A stretch of 64,000 nt of DNA, from NCBI RefSeq assembly GCF_039613825.1, contig NZ_CP154826.1:1-64000 (forward strand), in the 5' to 3' direction. This stretch comes from Diaminobutyricibacter sp. McL0608 (lineage in GTDB: Bacteria; Actinomycetota; Actinomycetes; Actinomycetales; Microbacteriaceae). Position numbers and translations under genes: made by a program. Under the pieces are notes generated by a model that was not told the DNA's origin, made no database searches, and saw nothing but the letters and a program-made list of their open reading frames with translations. How positions within the stretch are numbered: position 1 is the first letter of the stretch; the number at the start of each line of letters is the position of its first letter. Shown piece after piece: positions 7,928 through 17,160 of this stretch.

Positions 7928-8872
7928 ATGTCGACAGCTACCCCCGCGACCGCGATACAAGCGGGCGATATCGTCACCGAAGGACACCCACCCGGGAAGA
8001 AGAAAGCGCGGCGAGGGATCAAGTCGTACTACCCGACCTGGTTCTTCATCCCGGCGCTCGTCCTGTACGTCGTCTTCTTCGCTCTGCCGACCTTCTCGTC
8101 GTTCTACTTCTCCCTCACTCGATGGTCGCTCTTCGACTCGACCTTCATCGGCTTCCAGAACTATGTCCAGTTCTTCAGCGACCCCCAGCTCTACACGAGC
8201 TTCATCCACACCCTCGTCTACGCGGTCATCACCTCGGGTGCGAAGGTGATCATCGGGTTCTTCCTGGCCCTCCTCCTCACCGCTCCCATCATCGGCCGCG
8301 GCTACCTTCGGGCGGTTGTCTTCTTCCCCGTACTACTCTCGACGATCGGTGTCGGGATCATGTGGAAGGCGCTCCTCGACCCCTTCCACGGCATGGTCAA
8401 CGCGGTCCTCGGCTTCTTCGGACTCCCACAGCCGGGCTGGCTGACCGATCCGAACCTGGCGCTCTATAGCATCGCCGGTATCGACATCTGGAAGGGCATC
8501 GGCATCGCGACGCTGATCTTCATGGCCGGTATCGTCGCCATCCCGACCGAATACTTCGAAGCAGCCAGGATCGACGGCGCCGGCGCCTGGAAGATCATGC
8601 GGCAGATCACCATCCCGCTCACCCGCGGGGCGACCGCGACGGTGATCATCCTCTCCCTCATCGGCGGACTCCGGTCGTTCGACATCATTTGGGTCACCAC
8701 GGGTGGCGGCCCCGGCTTCACCAGCGACGTGCTCGCATCCGTCATCTACAAGCAGTACCAGGCCGGCTTCTTCGGCCTCTCCACCGCGGGCAACGTCGTG
8801 CTGTTCCTGCTGGTGACGGCGATCATGGTCCCCCTCTCGTACTTCCTCAACAGAAAGCAGGTGGAACTGTGA
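7928..8872 (+). CDS. ABC transporter permease, MalF/UgpA type
   Basis: Integral membrane permease of 314 residues, first of the pair for the rhamnoside importer. A cytoplasmic basic N-terminus (KKKARRGIK) precedes the first helix TWFFIPALVLYVVFFALPTF; five further membrane segments follow. The coupling loop EYFEAARIDGAGAWKIMRQI, at about residues 204-223, is the EAA motif that contacts the ATPase. ATG at 7928 follows GACGAGGAG. Its stop overlaps the GTG of the second permease by four bases. The shared ATPase must be encoded elsewhere. Confidence 0.92.
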   Translation: MSTATPATAIQAGDIVTEGHPPGKKKARRGIKSYYPTWFFIPALVLYVVFFALPTFSSFYFSLTRWSLFDSTFIGFQNYVQFFSDPQLYTSFIHTLVYAVITSGAKVIIGFFLALLLTAPIIGRGYLRAVVFFPVLLSTIGVGIMWKALLDPFHGMVNAVLGFFGLPQPGWLTDPNLALYSIAGIDIWKGIGIATLIFMAGIVAIPTEYFEAARIDGAGAWKIMRQITIPLTRGATATVIILSLIGGLRSFDIIWVTTGGGPGFTSDVLASVIYKQYQAGFFGLSTAGNVVLFLLVTAIMVPLSYFLNRKQVEL

Positions 8873-9702
8873 TCCGCGAACGTCGCCGTGCCTGGATCGT
8901 CGGCTCGATCGCGATCCTCGTTTCCGTCGTCGTCTTTCTCATTCCGTTCTCGTTCGTCCTGCTCCAGGCGGCGAAGACGCCGGCGGAGGCCTCGAACCTG
9001 CAGTTCTCGTGGCCGACGAACTGGCAGTTCATCCAGAACTTCGTCGACACGCTCAACTCGAATGACGGCGTCGTGTGGCGGGCGATCATCAACAGTGCGA
9101 TCCTCACAATCGGCTCGGTCGTGCTGATGGTGGCGATCGGCGCGATGGCGGGTTACGTGCTCGCACGCAAGCGGAGCAAGTGGGGCCCTGTCGTCAACTT
9201 CTTCGTGCTGGCCGGGCTGATCGTACCGCCTGCGGTGGTTCCGACCATCTGGGTGCTGCAGGGTCTGAAGCTGTTCGGGACCATGCAGGGCATGATCCTG
9301 ATCGAGGCGACGTTCGGGCTGTCGTTCTGCATCCTGTTGTTCCGGGCGTTCGTCGGCGGCATCCCACGCGAACTCGACGAGGCGGCGGTGCTCGACGGTG
9401 CAGGCCCCATCCGGCTCTTCGCCCGCGTCGTGCTTCCGCTGCTCCGCCCGGTGATCGTGACGGTTGTCGTCGTGCAGGCGGTCTTCGTGTTCAACGACTT
9501 CGCCGGGCCGCTGTATTTCCTCCCGAACAGCGATCAGGTCACCGTGCAGCTCGCGCTCTACACGTTCCAGGGCCAGAACCTGAGCTTCGTGAACCAGCTG
9601 TTCATGGCCATCTTCATCATCACCATCCCGCCGCTCATCGCCTACATCTTCTTCAATCGGCAGATCGTGGGCGGCATCACCAGCGGCGCGGTCAAGGGCT
9701 GA
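8869..9702 (+). CDS. ABC transporter permease, MalG type
   Basis: Second permease of the rhamnoside importer, 277 residues with about six membrane helices. The EAA coupling loop is ELDEAAVLDGAGPIRLFARV around residue 170. The C-terminus ends GGITSGAVKG, characteristic of MalG-type CUT1 permeases. The start is GTG at 8869, overlapping the stop of the first permease by four bases (GTGA), so the two are translationally coupled. The frame is open further upstream but only inside the first permease gene. It is followed after 88 bases by the second rhamnosidase. Confidence 0.92.
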   Translation: MIRERRRAWIVGSIAILVSVVVFLIPFSFVLLQAAKTPAEASNLQFSWPTNWQFIQNFVDTLNSNDGVVWRAIINSAILTIGSVVLMVAIGAMAGYVLARKRSKWGPVVNFFVLAGLIVPPAVVPTIWVLQGLKLFGTMQGMILIEATFGLSFCILLFRAFVGGIPRELDEAAVLDGAGPIRLFARVVLPLLRPVIVTVVVVQAVFVFNDFAGPLYFLPNSDQVTVQLALYTFQGQNLSFVNQLFMAIFIITIPPLIAYIFFNRQIVGGITSGAVKG

Positions 9703-9790
9703 CCCGCATCCGACAGAACATACGAAACGGGCGACCGCGCCAGTCGCTGCCGCCGACCGAGTACGACCGAAACACATGGAGACACATCAA

Positions 9791-12067
9791 ATGAACTGGC
9801 AAGCTCGCATGATCGCCGCCGACAACGACTTCAACCGGGCACCGCTGCTGCGCGGCGAGTTCGCCCTCGACGAGGGCCACGGAGCAGTCACGAGTGCGAC
9901 CCTCAGCCTCAGCGCCCAGGGTGTCGTCGAAGCCTGGCTGAACGGGAGCCCGGTCTCGGACGACCTGCTGACTCCCGGCTGGAGCAGCTATGAATGGCGA
10001 CTCCGCTACGCGACCTACGACGTCACGGGCCTGCTCGCAACCACGAGCGTCCTCGGCCTCGCCCTCGGGAACGGCTGGTTCCGTGGGCGTCTCGGCTGGA
10101 CGGGTCGCGGGGCGTTCTACGGGGACGAGCTCGGCGCGTTCGCTCAGCTCGAGGTCACCTTCGAAGACGGGTCGACGCAGGTCGTCGTCACCGACGAAAG
10201 CTGGACCTCCGGCCCGAGCGCAGTGCTCGCGAACGACCTCTACGACGGCGAGACCATCGATGCGCGCCTGCGTGACGACGCCTGGCTCCGCCCGGGCTTC
10301 GTATCCGACACCTGGACCGGCGTGCACGCCCTCGACTTCGACACCGCGAAGCTCGCCCCGTACGTCGGCCCGCGGGTCACGCGCTGGAACGAACTGCCTG
10401 TCAAGGAGATCACCACCTCGCCCTCGGGCAGGACGCTGATCGACTTCGGGCAGAACCTGGTCGGCTGGATCCGGGTCTCGGTGAACGGCCCGGAAGGTTC
10501 CGAGGTCTCGATCAAGCACGCCGAGGTGCTGGAGCACGGCGAACTCGGCACGCGTCCGCTTCGCACCGCGCTCGCCACCGACCGTTACATCCTGAGCGGC
10601 GGCGACGACGTGTTCGAGCCGACCTTCACCTTCCACGGCTTCCGCTACGCGGAGATCACCGGATGGCCGGGCGAACTGAAGCCCGAAGACCTCACGGCAG
10701 TGGCGATAGGTTCGGAGCTCGAGCGCATCGGCACCTTCCGTAGCTCCGACCCGCTGCTGAACCAGTTCCACGAGAACGTGGTCTGGGGGATGCGCGGCAA
10801 CTTCGTCGACGTTCCCACCGACTGCCCGCAGCGCGACGAGCGCCTCGGCTGGACCGGCGACATCGCGGCGTTCGCGCCGACCGCGGCGTTCCTCTACAAC
10901 GTCGACTCCTTCCTGAGCGACTGGCTCCTCGACCTCGACCTGGAGCAGCAGCACCACGACGGGATCGTCGGCTTCGTCATCCCGGATGTGCTCAAGTACG
11001 CCGACCGGGACCGGCCGAGCGAGTTCGGCCCGGTCGACTCGACCGCGATCTGGAGCGACGCCGCAGTCTGGGTGCCGTGGACCCTCTACCAGGCCTACGG
11101 CGACCAGGATGTGCTGAGCCGGCAGTTCGGGTCGATGGCCAGCCACGTGCACCGGGTGAAGTCCCTGCTCTCTCCCGCCGGGGTCTGGGACGGCAACTTC
11201 CAGTTCGGCGACTGGCTCGACCCGGACGCGCCGCCGTCCGACCCGGCCAACGCCAAGGCCGACAAGGGTGTGGTCGCCACCGCGTGCGCCTACCACTCGG
11301 CGCGGATCGTCGCCGACACTGCTGCGCTGCTCGGCCTCTCCGCCGAGCAGGCGGAGTTCGAGAAGATCGCCGCCGACCTGCGCGAGGCCTTCAACCGGGA
11401 GTATGTGACGAACGGCGTCGTCAAGAGCGACTGCACCACGGTCTACTCGCTGGCGATCGTCTTCGGCCTGCTCGACGCAGCGGATGTGGTGGTCGCCGGC
11501 AACCGGCTGGCTGAGCTCGCAGCCGAAGCCGGCTACCGCATCTCCACCGGTTTCGCGGGCACGCCGTTCATCACGGACGCGCTGACGCAGACCGGCCACC
11601 TGGACGATGCCTACAAGCTGCTCCTCGAGAAGGCGTGCCCGTCGTGGCTGTACCCGGTGACCATGGGCGCGACCACGGTGTGGGAACGTTGGGACTCGAT
11701 GCTCCCCGACGGCACCATCAACCCCGGCGAGATGACCAGCTTCAATCACTACGCCCTCGGTGCGGTGGCCGACTGGATGCACCGGGTCGTCGGCGGGATC
11801 GCCCCGCTCACCCCCGGCTACACGGAGGTGCTGATCGCTCCCCAGCCGGGTGGCGGGCTCACCGAGGCGGAGACGACCCTCAAGGTTCCTCAGGGCCTGA
11901 TCGCCGTGTCCTGGACCGTCTCCGGCGACCAGTTCACAGTCGAGGTCGATGTGCCGGCCGGTGTGACCGGCGTGCTGCGCCTTCCCGGCCAGGACGACCG
12001 CGCACTCGAGGCCGGACACGTGTCGGCCACGGCATCCCTCCCCGCCCCGGTCGGAGCCGGCCGCTAG
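9791..12067 (+). CDS. Alpha-L-rhamnosidase, glycoside hydrolase family 78 (second copy)
   Basis: Hydrolyses alpha-L-rhamnosides; 758 residues with no signal peptide, so cytoplasmic. It carries the full GH78 signature DCPQRDERLGWTGD (Asp344, Glu350, Asp357) and the C-terminal catalytic glutamate in ATTVWERWDS (Glu632). These match the Asp567/Glu572/Asp579/Glu841 set known from Bacillus RhaB. N-terminal beta-domains include LGNGWFRGRLGW, also typical. Two ATGs lie five codons apart; I chose 9791 because GGAGA sits about 8 bases before it. It is much closer to the classical GH78 pattern than the copy at 1692-4190, so the two probably differ in linkage or aglycone preference. It lies in the importer operon, just before rhaI. 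Confidence 0.95.
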   Translation: MNWQARMIAADNDFNRAPLLRGEFALDEGHGAVTSATLSLSAQGVVEAWLNGSPVSDDLLTPGWSSYEWRLRYATYDVTGLLATTSVLGLALGNGWFRGRLGWTGRGAFYGDELGAFAQLEVTFEDGSTQVVVTDESWTSGPSAVLANDLYDGETIDARLRDDAWLRPGFVSDTWTGVHALDFDTAKLAPYVGPRVTRWNELPVKEITTSPSGRTLIDFGQNLVGWIRVSVNGPEGSEVSIKHAEVLEHGELGTRPLRTALATDRYILSGGDDVFEPTFTFHGFRYAEITGWPGELKPEDLTAVAIGSELERIGTFRSSDPLLNQFHENVVWGMRGNFVDVPTDCPQRDERLGWTGDIAAFAPTAAFLYNVDSFLSDWLLDLDLEQQHHDGIVGFVIPDVLKYADRDRPSEFGPVDSTAIWSDAAVWVPWTLYQAYGDQDVLSRQFGSMASHVHRVKSLLSPAGVWDGNFQFGDWLDPDAPPSDPANAKADKGVVATACAYHSARIVADTAALLGLSAEQAEFEKIAADLREAFNREYVTNGVVKSDCTTVYSLAIVFGLLDAADVVVAGNRLAELAAEAGYRISTGFAGTPFITDALTQTGHLDDAYKLLLEKACPSWLYPVTMGATTVWERWDSMLPDGTINPGEMTSFNHYALGAVADWMHRVVGGIAPLTPGYTEVLIAPQPGGGLTEAETTLKVPQGLIAVSWTVSGDQFTVEVDVPAGVTGVLRLPGQDDRALEAGHVSATASLPAPVGAGR

Positions 12068-12106
12068 CCCGCGAGTCCCCGCTTTCGCACGCAACCCAAG
12101 AAATGA

Positions 12107-13279
12107 ATGAGTGACATGACTGACCTGACCGATATCTCATCCGCCCTCGCTGCGCAGGCGATCGAGCTCCCGTCGTGGGCGTTCGGCAACTCGGGTACCC
12201 GGTTCAAGGTCTTCGGGTCGCCTGGTACGCCGCGGGACCCGTTCGAGAAGATCTCGGATGCGGCCCAGGTGAACACATACACCGGCCTGTCTCCGACGGT
12301 GGCTCTGCACATCCCCTGGGACCTCGTCGATTCGTTCGCCGACCTCCGCAAGCATGCGGAGGACAGCGGGGTGGCGCTGGGCACGATCAACTCGAACACG
12401 TTCCAGGATGACGACTACAAGCTGGGGTCGGTCACGCACAGTGACCCGAAGATCCGGCAGAAGGCGATCGATCACCACTTCGCGTGCATCGATGTGATGA
12501 ACGAGACGGGGTCGCGGGACCTGAAGATCTGGCTCGCGGACGGGACGAACTATCCGGGCCAGGATGACATCCGGGCCCGCCAGGATCGCCTCGCCGATTC
12601 GCTGCAGAAGATCTACGCGCGGATCGGCGAGGGCCAGCGTCTGGTGCTCGAGTACAAGTTCTTCGAACCGGCGTTCTACCACACCGATGTTCCGGACTGG
12701 GGAACGTCGTATGCCCACGTGGCGGCGCTCGGCGACCGGGCGTTCGTGTGCCTGGACACCGGGCATCACGCGCCGGGGACGAACATCGAGTTCATCGTCG
12801 CGCAGCTGCTGCGGCTCGGCAAGCTCGGCTCGTTCGACTTCAACTCCCGGTTCTACGCCGACGACGACCTGATCGTCGGGGCGGCGGACCCGTTCCAGCT
12901 GTTCCGCATCATCTACGAGGTGATCCGCGGCGGCGGGCTGAACAACACCGAGGTCGCGTTCATGCTCGACCAGTGCCACAACATCGAGAAGAAGATCCCC
13001 GGCCAGATCCGTAGCGTGCTCAATGTGCAGGAGATGACGGCGCGGGCGCTGCTCGTCGACCGCAACGCGCTGGCCGCCGCGCAGGAGGCCGGCGACGTGC
13101 TCGGTGCGAACGGCATCCTGATGGATGCGTTCTACACGGATGTGCGCCCGGCCCTGGCGGAGTGGCGCGAGTCCCGCGGTCTCGATGGGGACCCGATGAC
13201 CGCGTACGCGCTCAGCGGATACCAGGAGAAGATCGAAGCCGACCGGGTCGGCGGGGTGCAGGCGGGGTGGGGTGCGTAA
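12107..13279 (+). CDS. rhaI: L-rhamnose isomerase (RhaI type)
   Basis: Converts L-rhamnose to L-rhamnulose, the first catabolic step, using a divalent metal in the cytoplasm. It is 390 residues, the length of the Gram-positive/Pseudomonas stutzeri RhaI class rather than E. coli RhaA. Metal-site segments are visible in order: LEYKFFEPAFYHTDVPDW, then VCLDTGHHAPGTN, then FDFNSRFYADDDL, which hold the conserved Glu, Asp, His and Asp ligands. The start is uncertain between ATG 12107 and ATG 12116; neither has a strong ribosome-binding site. It lies 39 bases after the rhamnosidase, and its stop codon TAATG shares one base with the rhaEW start. Confidence 0.95.
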   Translation: MSDMTDLTDISSALAAQAIELPSWAFGNSGTRFKVFGSPGTPRDPFEKISDAAQVNTYTGLSPTVALHIPWDLVDSFADLRKHAEDSGVALGTINSNTFQDDDYKLGSVTHSDPKIRQKAIDHHFACIDVMNETGSRDLKIWLADGTNYPGQDDIRARQDRLADSLQKIYARIGEGQRLVLEYKFFEPAFYHTDVPDWGTSYAHVAALGDRAFVCLDTGHHAPGTNIEFIVAQLLRLGKLGSFDFNSRFYADDDLIVGAADPFQLFRIIYEVIRGGGLNNTEVAFMLDQCHNIEKKIPGQIRSVLNVQEMTARALLVDRNALAAAQEAGDVLGANGILMDAFYTDVRPALAEWRESRGLDGDPMTAYALSGYQEKIEADRVGGVQAGWGA

Positions 13280-15327
13280 TGACTACTCCTGAAGAATTGA
13301 TCGCCCGCTCGAATCGTCTGGGTGCGGACCCGCGCAATACGAACTATGCCGGCGGCAACACGTCGGCGAAGGGCACGGACATCGACCCGGTCACCGGTGA
13401 ACCGGTGGAGCTGCTCTGGGTGAAGGGTTCCGGGGGCGACCTCGGCACTCTGAAGGAGTCGGGTCTGGCTGTGCTGCGCCTCGACCGGCTGCGTGCGCTG
13501 GTCGACGTCTACCCCGGTGTCGACCGTGAAGACGAGATGGTCGCCGCGTTCGACTACACCCTGCACGGCAAGGGTGGTGCGGCTCCGTCGATCGACACGG
13601 CCATGCACGGGCTGGTGGATGCGGCGCACGTCGACCACCTGCATCCCGACTCGGGTATCGCATTCGCGACCGCGGCCGAGGGTGAGGATCTGACCGCGAG
13701 GGCGTTCGGTGACAAGGTGGTGTGGGTGCCGTGGCGGCGCCCCGGTTTCCAGCTCGGCCTCGACATCGCCGAGCTGAAGCGGGCGAACCCGCAGGCGATC
13801 GGGGCGATCCTCGGTGGGCACGGCATCACGGCGTGGGGCGACACCTCCGACGAGGCCGAAGCCAACTCGCTGTGGATCATCGAGACCGCCGCCGCCTACA
13901 TCGAAGCCAACGGACTCCCGCATCCGTTCGGCGAGCCGATCGAGGGCTATGGCCCGCTCGACCCGGCCGAACGGCGGGCGAAGGCGGCGGCGTTGGCGCC
14001 GCACCTGCGGGCGATCGCGTCGACCGACCGCGCCCAGGTCGGGCACTTCACGGATGATCAGGTCGTTCTCGACTTTCTGGCCAGCTCCGAGCATCCGCGT
14101 CTGGCCGGTCTCGGCACGAGTTGCCCCGACCATTTCCTGCGCACCAAGGTGAAGCCGTTGGTGCTCGACCTGCCGGCCGACGCGTCCATCGAGGACTCCG
14201 TCGCCCGCCTCGAAGAACTGCACGAGGCGTACCGGGCCGACTACACCGCGTACTACGAGCGGGGTGCGGCGGATGCGCGGGCGCGCGGCGAGGAGCCGCC
14301 GGCGATCCGTGGTGCGGACCCTGCGATCATCCTGATCCCCGGCGTCGGCATGTTCTCCTACGGCGCGAACAAGCAGACCGCCAGGGTGGCCGGCGAGTTC
14401 TATATCAACGCGATCAACGTGATGCGGGGCGCCGAGGCGCTGTCGACGTATGCGCCGATCGATGAGGCGGAGAAGTTCCGGATCGAGTACTGGGCGCTGG
14501 AAGAGGCGAAACTGCAGCGGATGCCGAAACCGAAGCCGTTGCAGGGCCGGGTCGCACTGGTGACCGGGGCGGCCTCCGGGATCGGCAAAGCGATCGCCAC
14601 CCGACTCGCCGCCGAAGGAGCATGCGTCGTCATCGCCGACCTCGACCTGGAGAAGGCGCAGGCCGCCGCGGCCGAGCTCGGCAACACGGATGTTGCGGTC
14701 GGGGTGGTGGCGAACGTCACCGACGAGTCCGCTGTGCAGCAGGCGGTGGACGCGGCCCTGCTCGCCTTCGGCGGCCTCGACCTGGTGGTGAACAACGCCG
14801 GCCTGTCGCTGTCGAAGTCGCTGCTGGAGACCACGGTCGCCGACTGGGATCTGCAGCACAACGTGATGGCGAAAGGGTCGTTCCTGGTGTCGCGGGCTGC
14901 CGCGAAAGTGCTGATCGATCAGAAGCTCGGCGGTGACATCGTCTACATCTCGTCGAAGAACAGTGTGTTCGCCGGCCCCAACAACATCGCCTACTCGGCA
15001 ACGAAAGCCGACCAGGCGCACCAGGTGCGGTTGCTCGCTGCAGAGCTCGGCGACTACGGTGTGCGCGTGAACGGGATCAACCCCGACGGTGTCGTGCGCG
15101 GCTCCGGGATCTTTGCCGGTGGCTGGGGCGCCAAACGTGCCGCCGTCTACGGGGTGCCCGAAGAAGACCTCGGCAAGTACTACGCCCAGCGCACCCTCCT
15201 CAAACGTGAAGTGCTGCCCGAACACGTCGCCAACGCCGTGTTCGTGCTCTGCTCCTCCGACCTCGACCACACCACCGGCCTCCACATCCCCGTCGACGCC
15301 GGCGTCGCCGCAGCCTTCCTCCGATGA
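13279..15327 (+). CDS. rhaEW: Bifunctional rhamnulose-1-phosphate aldolase / lactaldehyde dehydrogenase
   Basis: Fusion enzyme of 682 residues that finishes rhamnose catabolism. The N-terminal class II aldolase half splits rhamnulose-1-phosphate into DHAP and L-lactaldehyde; it shows GGNTSAKG (25-32), WVKGSGGD (47-54), the zinc-binding HVDHLH (117-122) and GGHGITAWGD. The C-terminal half is a short-chain dehydrogenase with TGAASGIG (429-436) for NAD, NNAG (505-508) and the catalytic YxxxK at Tyr572/Lys576. In this family it oxidises lactaldehyde to lactate. Domain order and size match the RhaEW type known from Bacillus subtilis and Chloroflexus. The ATG overlaps the rhaI stop by one base. A repeat element follows the stop codon. 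Confidence 0.95.
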   Translation: MTTPEELIARSNRLGADPRNTNYAGGNTSAKGTDIDPVTGEPVELLWVKGSGGDLGTLKESGLAVLRLDRLRALVDVYPGVDREDEMVAAFDYTLHGKGGAAPSIDTAMHGLVDAAHVDHLHPDSGIAFATAAEGEDLTARAFGDKVVWVPWRRPGFQLGLDIAELKRANPQAIGAILGGHGITAWGDTSDEAEANSLWIIETAAAYIEANGLPHPFGEPIEGYGPLDPAERRAKAAALAPHLRAIASTDRAQVGHFTDDQVVLDFLASSEHPRLAGLGTSCPDHFLRTKVKPLVLDLPADASIEDSVARLEELHEAYRADYTAYYERGAADARARGEEPPAIRGADPAIILIPGVGMFSYGANKQTARVAGEFYINAINVMRGAEALSTYAPIDEAEKFRIEYWALEEAKLQRMPKPKPLQGRVALVTGAASGIGKAIATRLAAEGACVVIADLDLEKAQAAAAELGNTDVAVGVVANVTDESAVQQAVDAALLAFGGLDLVVNNAGLSLSKSLLETTVADWDLQHNVMAKGSFLVSRAAAKVLIDQKLGGDIVYISSKNSVFAGPNNIAYSATKADQAHQVRLLAAELGDYGVRVNGINPDGVVRGSGIFAGGWGAKRAAVYGVPEEDLGKYYAQRTLLKREVLPEHVANAVFVLCSSDLDHTTGLHIPVDAGVAAAFLR

Positions 15328-15334
15328 TGTTGTC

Positions 15335-15409
15335 TGCCGAGAATCGCCGCTGCCCCCGAGAGTCGGTGTCCTACGGGGTCGACTCGGCCGTAACGGCGAC
15401 GCTCGGCGG
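15335..15409. repeat. Intergenic dispersed repeat, copy A
   Basis: About 75 bases between rhaEW and rhaB. It starts GCCGAGAATCGCCG (15336-15349), has a second same-strand unit CCCGAGAGTCGG, a central CCTACGGGG, and ends with the inverted unit CGGCGACGCTCGGC (15394-15407). The first and last units pair at 12 of 14 positions. It aligns end to end with copy D at 45040-45113. Confidence 0.75.
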
Positions 15410-15421
15410 ATGGAGGTGCGC

Positions 15422-16885
15422 ATGAGCGGGGCGACTAGAGGAACCGTCGCGGCGGTCGATCTCGGGGCGACGAGCGGCCGGGTCATGGTGGGGCATGTCG
15501 GGCCGAACAGTCTCGAGCTGGATGAGGCGGCGCGCTTTCCGAATATTCCGGTGCGGGTATGGGAAGGCGACCGGTCCGCGCTCCACTGGAATGTCGTCGA
15601 GCTGTACCGCAACGTCTCCGACGGGCTCGGGGCAGCACTGCGAGCGGAGCCCGGACTGCTCAGCGTTGGCGTGGATGCGTGGGCTGTCGACTACGGGCTG
15701 CTGCGCAACGGGGTCTTGCGCGGCATCCCCTATCACTACCGCGACGATCGGGCAGGCGAGGGCACCGAGCTCGTGCACGACCGGGTCGGCGCGGCAGAGC
15801 TGTACCGCGAGAACGGCCTGCAGTACCTCCCGTTCAACTCCCTTTATCAGCTTGCCGTCGACCGTCGGGTCGGCCGCCTCGACGGCGTCGACTCGCTCCT
15901 GCTCATCCCCGACCTGTTCACCTACTGGCTGAGTGGCGAGCGCGTCGCCGAGCGTACCAACGCATCGACGACCGGCCTGCTGACGGCCGACGGCGAATGG
16001 AACGCGGGTCTGATCGACGCGCTCGACCTGCCGCGCGGACTGTTCCAGCCGGTCGTCGAAGCGGGCACCACCGTCGGGTCCCTCCTACCGAGCCTGCGCG
16101 CCGAGCTGCAGGTTCGCGGGGCCGGCCCGAGCGTGACGGCCGTCGGGTCGCACGACACCGCATCCGCCGTCGTCGCCGTGCCGATGCGCGCCGAGACCGC
16201 CGCCTACATCTCCTGCGGCACCTGGGGTCTCGTCGGCGTCGAGCTCGAGCATCCGGTGCTCACCGAGGCTGCGCGCGCCGCCAACTTCACCAATGAGGGC
16301 GGCGTCGACGGGCACGTACGATTCCTGCACAACGTCATGGGCCTCTGGCTGCTGAGCGAGTCGATCCGCACCTGGCAGGCGCAGGGACTCGACGTCGAAC
16401 TCGTGGACCTTCTCGAACGAGCCGAGGCGATCACGGATTCGGTGCCGGTCTTCGATGCGGACGACCCCCGTTTCCTGGCGCCCGGCGACCTCCCCTCGCG
16501 TATCGCGGACTGGTGTAGCGAGCACGGTATCGCCTCCCCGCGCAACCCGGTCGAGTACGTGCGCAGCATCGTCGAAAGCCTCGCGGATGCGTTCGCCTCC
16601 GCCGTGCGGACGGCCGCCGATCTCTCGGGGCGCACCGTCGACACCGTCCACATCGTCGGTGGCGGAGCGCGCAACCGGCTTCTCTGCCAACTCACCGCCG
16701 ATCGCAGCGGCCTGCCCGTGCTGGCGGGACCGGTGGAAGCGACCGCGATCGGGAATGTGCTCGTGCAGGCGCGGGCCCAGGGCCTCGTGAACGGCGACCT
16801 GGAAGCGCTGCGCGCCCTCGTCATCCGCGCCCACCAACCCGTGCAGTACGAGCCGCGGCCGGCCTCGGCGCGCGTGGCCCGCTAG
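15422..16885 (+). CDS. rhaB: Rhamnulokinase
   Basis: FGGY-family sugar kinase that phosphorylates L-rhamnulose to L-rhamnulose-1-phosphate with ATP. It is 487 residues. The N-terminal ATPase-fold strand is AAVDLGATSGRVMVG (residues 10-24), the substrate segment is VGVDAWAVDYGLL, then ISCGTWGLVG and the adenosine-binding VHIVGGGARNRLLCQLTAD near residue 410. The ATG at 15422 has GGAGG five bases before it; the earlier in-frame ATG at 15410 does not. It lies 94 bases after rhaEW, separated by repeat copy A, and completes the isomerase-kinase-aldolase route. It is probably co-transcribed with the upstream operon. Confidence 0.95.
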   Translation: MSGATRGTVAAVDLGATSGRVMVGHVGPNSLELDEAARFPNIPVRVWEGDRSALHWNVVELYRNVSDGLGAALRAEPGLLSVGVDAWAVDYGLLRNGVLRGIPYHYRDDRAGEGTELVHDRVGAAELYRENGLQYLPFNSLYQLAVDRRVGRLDGVDSLLLIPDLFTYWLSGERVAERTNASTTGLLTADGEWNAGLIDALDLPRGLFQPVVEAGTTVGSLLPSLRAELQVRGAGPSVTAVGSHDTASAVVAVPMRAETAAYISCGTWGLVGVELEHPVLTEAARAANFTNEGGVDGHVRFLHNVMGLWLLSESIRTWQAQGLDVELVDLLERAEAITDSVPVFDADDPRFLAPGDLPSRIADWCSEHGIASPRNPVEYVRSIVESLADAFASAVRTAADLSGRTVDTVHIVGGGARNRLLCQLTADRSGLPVLAGPVEATAIGNVLVQARAQGLVNGDLEALRALVIRAHQPVQYEPRPASARVAR

Positions 16886-16971
16886 TCATCCGGCCTCGAT
16901 GTCAGCGAGCGAACCGGTGGGCTAAGCTCGCAGAATCTTTGCGTGACCCCCCTCAGAGCTCAGGAGCCAGC

Positions 16972-17160
16972 GTGAATCCCCTGATGCCGACACCGCTTGA
17001 CGTCCTGATGATCTGCCTCTCCCTCGCGGGATTTCTTGGCGCAGCCGTGGCGGTGATCACAGCGCTTTGGCTCCTGCTGGTGCCGAGGAGGCGGAAACAG
17101 ATTCTCACGATATTGCGCGGCTCCAAGGGGCCGGTCAGTCGAGGTGGAAGTACTCGGTGA
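16972..17160 (+). CDS. Small single-span membrane protein, unknown function
   Basis: A 62-residue frame beginning at GTG with GGAG six bases upstream. It encodes one hydrophobic helix of about 25 residues (LMICLSLAGFLGAAVAVITA region) followed by the basic tail PRRRKQ, so it would be an inner-membrane protein with a positive cytoplasmic end. It sits 86 bases after rhaB. Its 3' end overlaps the 3' end of the convergent rhamnose mutarotase gene by 26 bases. I recognise no family. The good start site and membrane-like composition favour a real gene; its small size and overlap argue for caution. Confidence 0.45.
   Translation: MNPLMPTPLDVLMICLSLAGFLGAAVAVITALWLLLVPRRRKQILTILRGSKGPVSRGGSTR

Noticed and set aside
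9692-12094. An 800-codon minus-strand frame antisense to the second rhamnosidase
   Set aside because: Low-complexity Arg/Val/Asp-rich product with no family motif, while the plus strand encodes a full GH78 enzyme.
13132-15612. An 826-codon minus-strand frame antisense to rhaEW
   Set aside because: Same reason: a shadow of a well-supported coding strand.
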